Program-made: the position numbers and the translations under genes
Source of the DNA: Nocardia neocaledoniensis
GTDB taxonomy: Bacteria; Actinomycetota; Actinomycetes; Mycobacteriales; Mycobacteriaceae
DNA: 38,277 nucleotides
Assembly: GCF_029868625.1 (NCBI RefSeq)
Contig: NZ_JARWOJ010000207.1
Span: 1 to 38,277 of the forward strand
Direction: 5' to 3'
Part shown: positions 10,442 through 17,965 of the stretch, one piece after another
How positions within the stretch are numbered: the first letter of the stretch is position 1
How the letters are laid out: each line of letters begins with the position of its first letter
The notes under the pieces: generated by a model
Databases searched by the model: none
Seen by the model: the letters and a program-made list of their open reading frames with translations, nothing else
Told to the model about the DNA's origin: nothing

Positions 10442-12943
10442 GTGCGAGTAGCGCAGTCCTGGCTGACCGAGATCCTGCAGCGCACCACCCCCGAATGGTC
10501 GGTGTCCGCCGAAGAACTCGACGCCGGTTTCGTCCGTGTCGGCCTCGAGGTCGAGGAGGTCGACAAGCTCGAGCCGATCGGCGGTGACATCGACAAGCCG
10601 CTGGTCGTCGGTCGCGTCGCCGAGATCACCGAACTCACCGAGTTCAAGAAGCCGATCCGCTTCTGCAAGGTCGACGTCGGCAACCCCGAGTTGCAGGAGA
10701 TCGTCTGCGGCGCCCGCAATTTCGCGGTCGGCGACCTGGTCGTCGTCGTGCTGCCCGGCGGCGTGTTGCCCGGCGGATTCACGATCTCGTCGCGCAAGAC
10801 CTACGGCCACACCTCCAACGGCATGATCTGCTCGGTCGCCGAACTCGGCATCGGCAAGGATCACGACGGCATCCTGGTGCTGGAGCCCGGCTCGGCGCAG
10901 CCCGGCGACGACGCCAACGTGCTGCTGGGCACCGACGACACCATCATCGAGCTCAACATCACCCCCGACCGTGGTTACTGCTTCTCGGTCCGCGGCCTTG
11001 CCAGGGAACTGGCCTGCGGGTTCGACCTCGAATACGCCGACCCCGCCGTGCGCACCCTGCCCGACGGTGACGCCGAGGCGTGGTCGGTGCGGCTCGAAGC
11101 CGACTCGGAGTGCACGCGTTTCGGCGCACGCCGCGTCACCGGGATAGACCCGAACGCGGTGAGCCCGCTGTGGCTGCAGCGCAGGCTGATGCTGTCGGGC
11201 ATGCGCCCGATCTCCCCGGCCGTCGACGTCACCAATTACGTGATGCTCGAACTGGGCCAGCCGCTGCACGCCTTCGACGCGGCGAAGCTCAACGGCGGCT
11301 TGGTCGTTCGCTCGGCGCACAAGGGCGAGACCCTGCGCACGCTCGACGACACCGAGCGCACGCTCGACGCCGAGGACGTGGTGATCGCCGACGATTCCGG
11401 CGTCGTCTCGCTGGCCGGTGTGATGGGCGGGGCGAGTACCGAGGTCGGCCCGGAGACCACCGACGTGGTGCTCGAGGCCGCCACCTGGAACCCGTTGCGG
11501 GTGTACCGGACCGCGCGCAGGCACAAGCTGGTCTCGGAGGCCGGCAAGCGCTACGAGCGCGTCGTCGACCCGGAGATCAACATCATCGCGCTCGACCGCG
11601 CGGCCACGCTGCTGGCCGAGATCACCGGCGGCACCATCGAATCCACGCTCACCGACGTCCGCGTCCCGCTGGAGCCGGTGGCGCCGATCGCGATGGACAT
11701 CGACCTGCCCGACCGCGTCGCCGGCGTCACCTACCCGGCGGGAACCGCCGTGCGCAGGCTCGCCCAGATCGGCGCCGCGGTGGAGATCGAGGTCAACGAC
11801 GCGGGCAAGACCCAGTTGCTGGTGACCCCGCCGAGCTGGCGGCCCGACCTGGCCCAGCCCGCCGACCTGGTCGAAGAGGTGCTGCGGCTCGAGGGGCTCG
11901 AGCAGATCCCGTCGGTGCTGCCGTCGGCGCCCGCCGGCCGCGGCCTGACCGCCGCGCAGCAGCGTCGTCGCGCGGTGAGCCGGGCGCTGGCCTTCGCCGG
12001 TGGCGTCGAGGTGCCCGCGCCGGTGTTCCTGCCCGCCGGGGTGTTCGACGTGTGGGGCCTGGACGCCGACGATCCGCGCCGCGCCACCACGCGCGTGCTC
12101 AACCCGCTCGACGCCGAGCGGCCCGAGCTGGCCACGACGCTGCTGCCCGGCCTGCTGGAAGTGGCCGCCCGCAACATCTCTCGCGGCGCCCGCGACCTCA
12201 CGATCTACGGGATCGCGCAGGTCGTGCAGCCCGGTGCGCGGACCCACGCGGTGGAGGCGCTGCCGGTGGACCGGCGGCCCACCGACGAACAGATCGCCGA
12301 GCTGAACGAGTCGCTGCCCGCGCAGCCGGTGCACGTCGCGGCGGTGCTCAGCGGCAAGCGGGATCCGCGCGGCCCGTGGGGCCCCGGTCGCCAGGCCGAG
12401 GCCGCCGACGCGTTCGCGCTCGTGGACGAGGTCGCCGCGGCGGCCGGTGTCACCATCGAGCGTCGCGCCGCCGCCTACCTGCCGTGGCATCCGGGTCGCT
12501 GCGCCGAGTTGGTCGTCGACGGCGTCGTGGTCGGCCACGCGGGCGAGCTGCATCCGGCCGTGCTGGAGCGGGCGGGCCTGCCGCCGCGCACCTGTGCCCT
12601 GGAGCTCGATCTCGACGCGCTGCCGCTGGTCGCGGCCCGTCCAGCGCCCCTCGTGTCGGCGTTCCCCGCGGTGCTGCAGGACGTGTCGATCAGTGTCGAG
12701 AAGGCCGTGCCGGCCGCGAACGTCGAGTCGGCGCTGCGCAGCGGCGGTGGCGAGTTGCTCGAGGACATCGCCCTGTTCGATGTCTACGAGGGCGCCCAGG
12801 CCGGCGAGGGACGCAAGTCGCTCACCTACGCGCTGCGTTTCCGGGCGCCGGACCGCACCCTCACCGAGGACGAGGCCAGTGCCGCGCGGGACGCGGCGGT
12901 CGCCTCCGCCTCCGCCGCGGTGGGCGCGGAACTGCGCGGATAG
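10442..12943 (+). CDS. pheT: Phenylalanyl-tRNA synthetase, beta subunit
   Basis: Partner of PheS, 833 residues. It has an EMAP-like tRNA-binding domain near 45-155 (VVGRVAEI...[15 protein letters not shown]), the B3/B4 editing domain that hydrolyses mischarged Tyr-tRNA-Phe (about 210-390), the B5 domain (~400-475), a catalytic-like core without activity, and a C-terminal ferredoxin-fold anticodon-binding domain from about 735 ([14 protein letters not shown]...[25 protein letters not shown] end). The GTG start at 10442 is preceded by GAGAGAGCG. Cotranscribed with pheS, and ended by the hairpin at 12967. Confidence 0.96.
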   Translation: MRVAQSWLTEILQRTTPEWSVSAEELDAGFVRVGLEVEEVDKLEPIGGDIDKPLVVGRVAEITELTEFKKPIRFCKVDVGNPELQEIVCGARNFAVGDLVVVVLPGGVLPGGFTISSRKTYGHTSNGMICSVAELGIGKDHDGILVLEPGSAQPGDDANVLLGTDDTIIELNITPDRGYCFSVRGLARELACGFDLEYADPAVRTLPDGDAEAWSVRLEADSECTRFGARRVTGIDPNAVSPLWLQRRLMLSGMRPISPAVDVTNYVMLELGQPLHAFDAAKLNGGLVVRSAHKGETLRTLDDTERTLDAEDVVIADDSGVVSLAGVMGGASTEVGPETTDVVLEAATWNPLRVYRTARRHKLVSEAGKRYERVVDPEINIIALDRAATLLAEITGGTIESTLTDVRVPLEPVAPIAMDIDLPDRVAGVTYPAGTAVRRLAQIGAAVEIEVNDAGKTQLLVTPPSWRPDLAQPADLVEEVLRLEGLEQIPSVLPSAPAGRGLTAAQQRRRAVSRALAFAGGVEVPAPVFLPAGVFDVWGLDADDPRRATTRVLNPLDAERPELATTLLPGLLEVAARNISRGARDLTIYGIAQVVQPGARTHAVEALPVDRRPTDEQIAELNESLPAQPVHVAAVLSGKRDPRGPWGPGRQAEAADAFALVDEVAAAAGVTIERRAAAYLPWHPGRCAELVVDGVVVGHAGELHPAVLERAGLPPRTCALELDLDALPLVAARPAPLVSAFPAVLQDVSISVEKAVPAANVESALRSGGGELLEDIALFDVYEGAQAGEGRKSLTYALRFRAPDRTLTEDEASAARDAAVASASAAVGAELRG

Positions 12944-12966
12944 TCCGGCCGGGCACCAGCTTTCGC

Positions 12967-12991
12967 GGCCCGCCCGATTCTCGGGCGGGCC
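12967..12991. terminator. Bidirectional terminator between pheT and rnz
   Basis: GGCCCGCCCGA (12967-12977) and TCGGGCGGGCC (12981-12991) form a perfect 11-bp stem with a TTC loop, in the 61-bp gap between two convergent genes. Confidence 0.8.
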
Positions 12992-13004
12992 TCGTCGCGT
13001 CGGA

Positions 13005-13892
13005 TCAGCGGGTGCGGCGGGCGGGGAGGGGGATCCGGTCGAGGTCGTGCGCCAGGATTGCGCCGGGGAAGCCGGCCTGGTCGAGGAACAGTGGGTCGTC
13101 GGATTCGCCGTAGCGCTCGGAGAAGTGCGTCAGGACAAGGGTTTTCACTCCGCACGCGCGTGCCACCTCGCCCGCCTGCCTGGCCGTCAGATGACCGCGC
13201 TCGGTGGCCTGGTCGAGTTCGGAGTCGAGGTAGGTGGACTCGATGACGAGCATGTCGACACCGTCGGCGAGGGCGAAGACGTTGTCGCACAGGCGCGTAT
13301 CCATCACGAACGCCACCTTCTGGCCCGGCCGCGGTACCGTGCAGTCCTCGAGCAGCGCGCCGGACAACTCGCGGACAGCCGCGCCGGAGATGCCGTGCGC
13401 GCGAAGGCGATCGGGCAGGAAGGTGCGGCCGTCGGGTTCGGCGACGCGGTAGCCGTAGGTGGGGATGCTGTGCTCGAGCGGCAGCGCGGTGATCGTGAAA
13501 CCGTCGCCGGGCAGGGTCGCGCCGGGGCCGTCGACCGGGTGTTCGACGATGTTCGCCGAGCCGTAGTAGCTGGTCGCGTACCGCAAGCGCGTCCAGTACT
13601 CGGCGCCCGCGGCGGGGAACACGGCGTGGACGTCGTGCGGAACGCCGTCGCGGCCGAGCCGCTGCACGATGCCCGGCACGCCGAGCGAATGGTCGCCGTG
13701 GAAATGCGTGACGCACAGCCAGTGCAGTTCGGTCGCCGACGCCCCGGCGTGCGCCATCTGCCGCTGGGTGCCCTCGCCCGGGTCGAACAGGATCGCTTGA
13801 CCGCCCCAGCGCAGCAGGTAGCCGTTGTGGTTGCGGCGGCGAGTCGGTACCGCCCCCGCCGTACCCAGCACGATGAGTTCCCGCGTCGACAT
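13005..13892 (-). CDS. rnz: Ribonuclease Z (tRNA 3' endonuclease, MBL fold)
   Basis: Zinc endonuclease that removes 3' trailers from tRNA precursors, 295 residues. The metallo-beta-lactamase motif HFHGDH is at residues 63-68, with further metal ligands in VMDTR and LTHFSERY. The start ELIVLGTAGAVPTRRRN is typical of the family. ATG 13892 is supported by a promoter-like CTGACA-17 bp-GAGGAT ending 6 nt upstream, which implies a leaderless message. An upstream in-frame extension has no conserved residues. It converges with pheT and is divergent from the TerD gene. Confidence 0.93.
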   Translation of the reverse strand: MSTRELIVLGTAGAVPTRRRNHNGYLLRWGGQAILFDPGEGTQRQMAHAGASATELHWLCVTHFHGDHSLGVPGIVQRLGRDGVPHDVHAVFPAAGAEYWTRLRYATSYYGSANIVEHPVDGPGATLPGDGFTITALPLEHSIPTYGYRVAEPDGRTFLPDRLRAHGISGAAVRELSGALLEDCTVPRPGQKVAFVMDTRLCDNVFALADGVDMLVIESTYLDSELDQATERGHLTARQAGEVARACGVKTLVLTHFSERYGESDDPLFLDQAGFPGAILAHDLDRIPLPARRTR

Positions 13893-13898
13893 GTCCCC

Positions 13899-13927
13899 AT
13901 CCTCGCCGGTCGCGATGACGCTGTCAG
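13899..13927 (-). promoter_or_regulatory. Putative rnz promoter
   Basis: On the reverse strand CTGACA (13922-13927) is followed 17 bp later by GAGGAT (13899-13904), ending 6 nt before the rnz ATG. The -35 matches 5 of 6 consensus bases; the -10 is weaker (GA instead of TA). Confidence 0.45.
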
Positions 13928-14014
13928 GTCCATTTCGGGGCCTCGCGCCGGCGTGTCCAGGTGGCGCGGACCGAACCGCCCGACGGATACGGCCACCGCG
14001 TCCGTGACGACGGG

Positions 14015-14044
14015 TTGGGCGTGGCGCCGGGTCGGGGCTAGGTT
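14015..14044 (+). promoter_or_regulatory. Putative leaderless promoter of the TerD gene
   Basis: TTGGGC (14015-14020), 18 bp, then TAGGTT (14039-14044); the GTG start follows 7 nt later. The position fits a transcript starting at or within a base or two of the start codon. Confidence 0.5.
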
Positions 14045-14051
14045 GGCAGCT

Positions 14052-15416
14052 GTGTCGATGATGAAAGGCGCCAATCTCGCGGTGCCCGCCGCCGCGGTTC
14101 GCGTCGAAGTGGGCTGGCAGTCGGGGCCCGGAGTGCCCGACGCCGATGCCTCGGCCCTGCTCCTCGCCGGGGCGAAGGTGCGGTCCGACGACGACTTCGT
14201 CTTCTACAACCAGGCGGTGCATCCCTCCGGCACGGTGCGGCACGAGGGAAAACAGCAGGGCCCCACCGTCGTCGACGCGCTGTCGGTGCACCTGGCCCAG
14301 GTGGAACCGCAGATCGAGACCATCGTGCTCGCCGCCTCCGCCGACGGCGGCACCTTCGGACAGTTCCGTGGCCTCTACATCCGGGTGCTGGACGCGGCCA
14401 CCGGCGCGGAGATCGCGCGCTTCGACAGCACCGGCGCCACCACCGAGACCGCGTTCGTCCTCGGTGAGCTGTACCGGCGCCAGGGCGCGTGGAAGTTCCG
14501 TGCGGTCGGGCAGGGGTACGACTCCGGATTGGCCGGACTGGCCACGGATTTCGGTATCTCCGTCGACGACGCGCCCACCCCGGCGGCGCCCGACGTGCCG
14601 TTCACCCCGCCGCCCCAACCGGCCCCCGGCCCCACTTCCGCCGCACCGCCGCCGATCTCGGGCCGGCCCCACCCACCGCAGCAGTACGCGCCGCCGCCGA
14701 GCCAACAGCCCTTCGCACAGCCGCCGCACGCCGCTGCGCGGTTCGCCTCACCGCCGCCTCAGCAACCTGCCGCGCCCCCGCCGGTGAACCTGGCCAAGGT
14801 CTCGCTGACCAAGGAGGCGCCGTCGGTCTCGCTCACCAAGCACGGCGCGACCGGCGGGGTCATGCGGGTGAATCTCAACTGGACCTCGATGGCCGCGACC
14901 GGGCGCCTGTTCGGCAAGCTGCGCGGCAAGAACATCGACCTCGACCTGTGCTGCTTCTTCGAGCTGGTCAACGGCGCGATCGGATCGGTGCGCGCGCTGG
15001 ACCGGCGCTTCGGCGCGCTGTACGAACCGCCGTTCATCCACCTCGACCAGGACGACCGCACCGGCGCCAGCATCACCGGCGAGAACCTCTCGATCAATCT
15101 CGACTACACCCGGTTCTTCCGCCGCGTCCTGGTCTTCGCCTCGATCTACGACGGCGCGAGCGACTTCCGTGGCGTGCACGCCACGGTCACCCTGCATCCG
15201 GTGAACTCCGCGCCGATCGAGATGACCCTCGACGGCTGCACCGACAACTCCCGCGACGCCGTCCTCGCGGTGCTGGAGAACGTCGACGGCGAACTGGTGG
15301 TCCGCCGCGAGGGCGTGTTCGTGCGCCCGCCCGCGGGTCAGCCCGGCGGTGGCGTCATGGAGATCGCGCGCTTGTACCAGTGGGACTTCGGCTTCCAGGC
15401 GGGGCGGGGCAAATGA
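14052..15416 (+). CDS. Double TerD-domain protein (stress / tellurite-resistance family)
   Basis: TerD-family proteins are cytoplasmic calcium-binding beta-sandwich proteins tied to stress and tellurite resistance. This 454-residue protein has two such domains. Domain 1 (~1-165) is canonical: VEVGWQ, DDFVFYNQ, ASADGGTFGQ and ELYRRQGAWKFRAVGQGY. A Pro/Gln-rich linker (~178-252) follows. Domain 2 (~255-452) begins after KVSLTK repeats and reads VMRVNLNWTS...DLDLCCFFEL...YDGASDF. The starts GTG 14052, ATG 14058 and ATG 14061 are all in frame; GTG 14052 is chosen for its -10 spacing. The stop overlaps the next gene's ATG by four bases, implying coupled translation. Its exact role is unknown. Confidence 0.88.
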   Translation: MSMMKGANLAVPAAAVRVEVGWQSGPGVPDADASALLLAGAKVRSDDDFVFYNQAVHPSGTVRHEGKQQGPTVVDALSVHLAQVEPQIETIVLAASADGGTFGQFRGLYIRVLDAATGAEIARFDSTGATTETAFVLGELYRRQGAWKFRAVGQGYDSGLAGLATDFGISVDDAPTPAAPDVPFTPPPQPAPGPTSAAPPPISGRPHPPQQYAPPPSQQPFAQPPHAAARFASPPPQQPAAPPPVNLAKVSLTKEAPSVSLTKHGATGGVMRVNLNWTSMAATGRLFGKLRGKNIDLDLCCFFELVNGAIGSVRALDRRFGALYEPPFIHLDQDDRTGASITGENLSINLDYTRFFRRVLVFASIYDGASDFRGVHATVTLHPVNSAPIEMTLDGCTDNSRDAVLAVLENVDGELVVRREGVFVRPPAGQPGGGVMEIARLYQWDFGFQAGRGK

Positions 15417-16180
15417 TGCGGCACCCCGCCACCCGGGTCCTCAACGCGCTGGTCTATCACCCGGACAAGCACGTCGCCCAGACGCCCGCGGCGTTCGGCC
15501 TCGATCACCGTGAGCTCACCATGCGCACCGCCGACGGTGTCGATGTGCACGGCTGGTTCGTGCGGGCCGAGCGGCCGCGCGGACACATCCTCTACGCCCA
15601 CGGCAACGCGGGCACGATCGGCGATCGCGTCCCGATCATCGCCCTGCTCGTGGCGGCGGGATTCGATGTGCTCGCCTTCGACTACCGCGGCTTCGGCCAC
15701 AGCACGGGCGCACCGGAGGAGCGGGGCACCTACCTCGACGCCAGGGCCGCCCGCGCCGCGCTGCTCGACCAGCCCGAGGTCGACCCCGCCAAGGTGATCT
15801 ACCTCGGCAAGTCGCTCGGCGGCGGCGTGTTGCTCGAGCTGGCCACCGAGCATCCGCCCGCGGGCATGCTGCTGATGTCGACGTTCAGCAGCATGCGCGC
15901 GGCCGCCCGCTCGGTCTACCCGTTCCTGCCGTCGCCGCTGATCCCGAACGCCTATCCGAGCCTGCGCCGGATCGCCGCCCTGCGGGTGCCGGTGCTGATG
16001 TTCCACGGCGACCGTGACGAACTGCTCCCGCTGCGCCACGCCGAGCGGCTGTTCGCCGCGGCGCGTGATCCGAAGGAGCTGGTCGTCGTGCCGGGCGCGG
16101 GCCACAACGACGTGATCGACGCGCTCGGTCCCGCCTGGCCGCGGCGCATCGTCGAATGGAGCGACGCCTTCCTGCGCTGA
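15413..16180 (+). CDS. Alpha/beta hydrolase
   Basis: A 255-residue serine hydrolase of the alpha/beta fold (BAAT/DUF1749/peptidase S9-like). The oxyanion motif is HGNAGTIGDR, the nucleophile lies in GKSLGGG, the acid residue in HGDRDELLP and the catalytic His in GAGHND. There is no signal peptide, so it is cytoplasmic or membrane-peripheral. ATG 15413 overlaps the TerD stop (ATGA), so the two proteins are probably made together. The substrate is unknown. Confidence 0.88.
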   Translation: MMRHPATRVLNALVYHPDKHVAQTPAAFGLDHRELTMRTADGVDVHGWFVRAERPRGHILYAHGNAGTIGDRVPIIALLVAAGFDVLAFDYRGFGHSTGAPEERGTYLDARAARAALLDQPEVDPAKVIYLGKSLGGGVLLELATEHPPAGMLLMSTFSSMRAAARSVYPFLPSPLIPNAYPSLRRIAALRVPVLMFHGDRDELLPLRHAERLFAAARDPKELVVVPGAGHNDVIDALGPAWPRRIVEWSDAFLR

Positions 16181-16191
16181 CGCCGCGTGCG

Positions 16192-16197
16192 TAGCCT
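16192..16197 (+). promoter_or_regulatory. -10 box for leaderless transcript
   Basis: TAGCCT ends 6 nt before the ATG at 16204, with TTCCTG 17 bp upstream as a weak -35. No Shine-Dalgarno sequence is seen before this ATG. Confidence 0.45.
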
Positions 16198-16203
16198 GGC
16201 GGT

Positions 16204-16710
16204 ATGAGTGATGTGAGCGGGATCCTCGGTCAGCTGGCCGCCCTGCCGGACACCGACCTGGTGTCGGTGTTGCGCGCCGCCGTCGCAGGCAGGCCTGGCC
16301 TCGGCCCGGTCGCCGCCGCGCTCGCCCAGGTCGAGGCCGGTCATGCCGAAGCCGGGCCGCCTGTGACTCTGGACACGGACGTCATCGACGCCGATGTGGT
16401 GCCCGTCGCATCGGAGCAGGTCGGAGGCACGTTCCCGGTACCGCCGGTACCGCATGGGGTGTCCGGGACCGCCGCACCCGCCGCGACCGGCGGCTATTCC
16501 GCGTCGGGAGTGCCGACATTCGACGCGGTTCGCGATAAGGTCGAGCAGCGCTTCGGCACCGCGCAGGGCATGGGTGAGCTCGACCGGCAGACCCCGGCGG
16601 GTCGCAGTGCCGACGAACAGTGGGAGGCGCGGGAGAAAGCCGCGCGCGAGCGTCTGGCACAGATCCGGAAATCGATGCAGGGCAACGACTCCGGCGCCGA
16701 CGACCAGTAG
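16204..16710 (+). CDS. Hypothetical protein (168 aa)
   Basis: Not recognised. Residues 1-45 form a helical, leucine/alanine-rich segment (ILGQLAALPDTDLVSVLRAAVAG). Residues ~50-110 are a Val/Pro/Gly-rich linker, and 110-160 a charged helix (FDAVRDKVEQRFGTAQGMGEL...EAREKAARERLAQIRKSM). There is no signal peptide or membrane segment. The start rests on the -10 box 6 nt upstream. It lies 23 bp after the hydrolase and 46 bp before the next unknown gene, with which it may act. Codon use matches the neighbours, so it is a real gene. Confidence 0.8.
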   Translation: MSDVSGILGQLAALPDTDLVSVLRAAVAGRPGLGPVAAALAQVEAGHAEAGPPVTLDTDVIDADVVPVASEQVGGTFPVPPVPHGVSGTAAPAATGGYSASGVPTFDAVRDKVEQRFGTAQGMGELDRQTPAGRSADEQWEAREKAARERLAQIRKSMQGNDSGADDQ

Positions 16711-16756
16711 CCGAAAGGCCTCCCGTCCGAGCAACGACCGTGATGGGTGGACCCAG

Positions 16757-17779
16757 ATGACACAGGCGCGCCAGATCGCCGACCGACTGCTCGACGCGCA
16801 GGTGGACTTCCTGCTCGCCGAGGTGACCGGCGACCGGTTCGCCGAGGTGATCGCCCGCGACGTCGCCGCCGTGCTGAGCGTGGGCGAGACCATCGTCTTC
16901 GGTGACGTCGTCAGCCTGGAACAGGGCGAGCAGACCGTGGCGACCGTGTTCGACCGCATCGGCGGCAGCCCCGTCATCGCCGACACCGTGGGCGTCTTCG
17001 CCGACGCCATCTACGACCACATCGCCGCCAACACCGAATACACCCTCGGTGACGTCGTCGACCGTGAGCCGGTGGAAGCGCTGCTGGAGAAGATCTTCGG
17101 AATGCACCAGGCCCAGGAGCGGATCCTGGACCGGCTCACCGAGAGCCCCCTCGTGGCCACCGTCGCCGCGCGCTTCGTCGACAAGCTGATCGGCGATTTC
17201 ATGCAGGCCAATCGTGAACGCGCCGAGAAGATCCCGGGCGTGTCCTCGCTGATGTCGCTGGGCCAGTCGGCCGCCAACCGCGCCAAGAAGGTCGCCGACA
17301 GCACCTTCGTCGGCGACCTGGCGGGCAAGGGCGCGCTGTTCGCGCTCAAGCGCACCAACAACGCCATCCGCGACATGCTCCGCGACGCGCCCGTGCATTC
17401 GGCGGCCATGGAGTTCTGGGACCTGCACGCCGACGAGCCGGTGGCCGGCCTGCGCGAGTACCTCACCCAGAAGGATCTCAACGAACTGGTCCAGATCTGC
17501 TACGAGATCGCCGTGACGACCAGGGAGAAGGAATACTTCGGGATGCTCGTGCGCGAATGCGTCGAGGTGTTCTACCAGCGCTACCGCGGTCACACGCTCA
17601 CCGCCATGCTGCCTGAACTGGGCCTGAGCGCCGAGGACATCAGCACCGAGATCCTGCGCTACGGTCCCGCCGTCATCGAGTCGGCCAAGCGCAACGGCGT
17701 GCTCGCCGCGCTGATCCGCGAGCGCCTCGAACCGTTCTTCTACTCCGAGCAGGTGCTGGGAATTCTCGGCGGTGAGTGA
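16757..17779 (+). CDS. Conserved hypothetical all-helical protein (340 aa)
   Basis: Not recognised by family name. The product is soluble and almost wholly helical, beginning MTQARQIADRLLDAQVDFLLAEVTGD. It shows no nucleotide-binding or metal motif, signal peptide or clear transmembrane helix. A segment at ~165-195 is rich in small and basic residues (SAANRAKKVADSTFVGD). Starts with ATG after GGTGG; an overlapping five-codon frame begins at 16742. It is the last gene before the conservon, separated from it by 186 bp with no gene that I can support. A structural or stress role alongside TerD is possible but unproven. Confidence 0.82.
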   Translation: MTQARQIADRLLDAQVDFLLAEVTGDRFAEVIARDVAAVLSVGETIVFGDVVSLEQGEQTVATVFDRIGGSPVIADTVGVFADAIYDHIAANTEYTLGDVVDREPVEALLEKIFGMHQAQERILDRLTESPLVATVAARFVDKLIGDFMQANRERAEKIPGVSSLMSLGQSAANRAKKVADSTFVGDLAGKGALFALKRTNNAIRDMLRDAPVHSAAMEFWDLHADEPVAGLREYLTQKDLNELVQICYEIAVTTREKEYFGMLVRECVEVFYQRYRGHTLTAMLPELGLSAEDISTEILRYGPAVIESAKRNGVLAALIRERLEPFFYSEQVLGILGGE

Positions 17780-17965
17780 CGCGCCGCCGCTGTGAGGTTT
17801 CGGATACAGAAGGCGCCGTTCGTTTCCGGCGTGTTGAGATCAGTGCACGAAACCCGCACCGGCGCCGCCCCGGATTGACCGCCGCGGTGGGCGCGGGCAA
17901 GTTGACACCTGACTGTCGCCGAGCCGCTGGATGACCACCCGCGGTGTCTTCCGAGGAGCAGGTGG

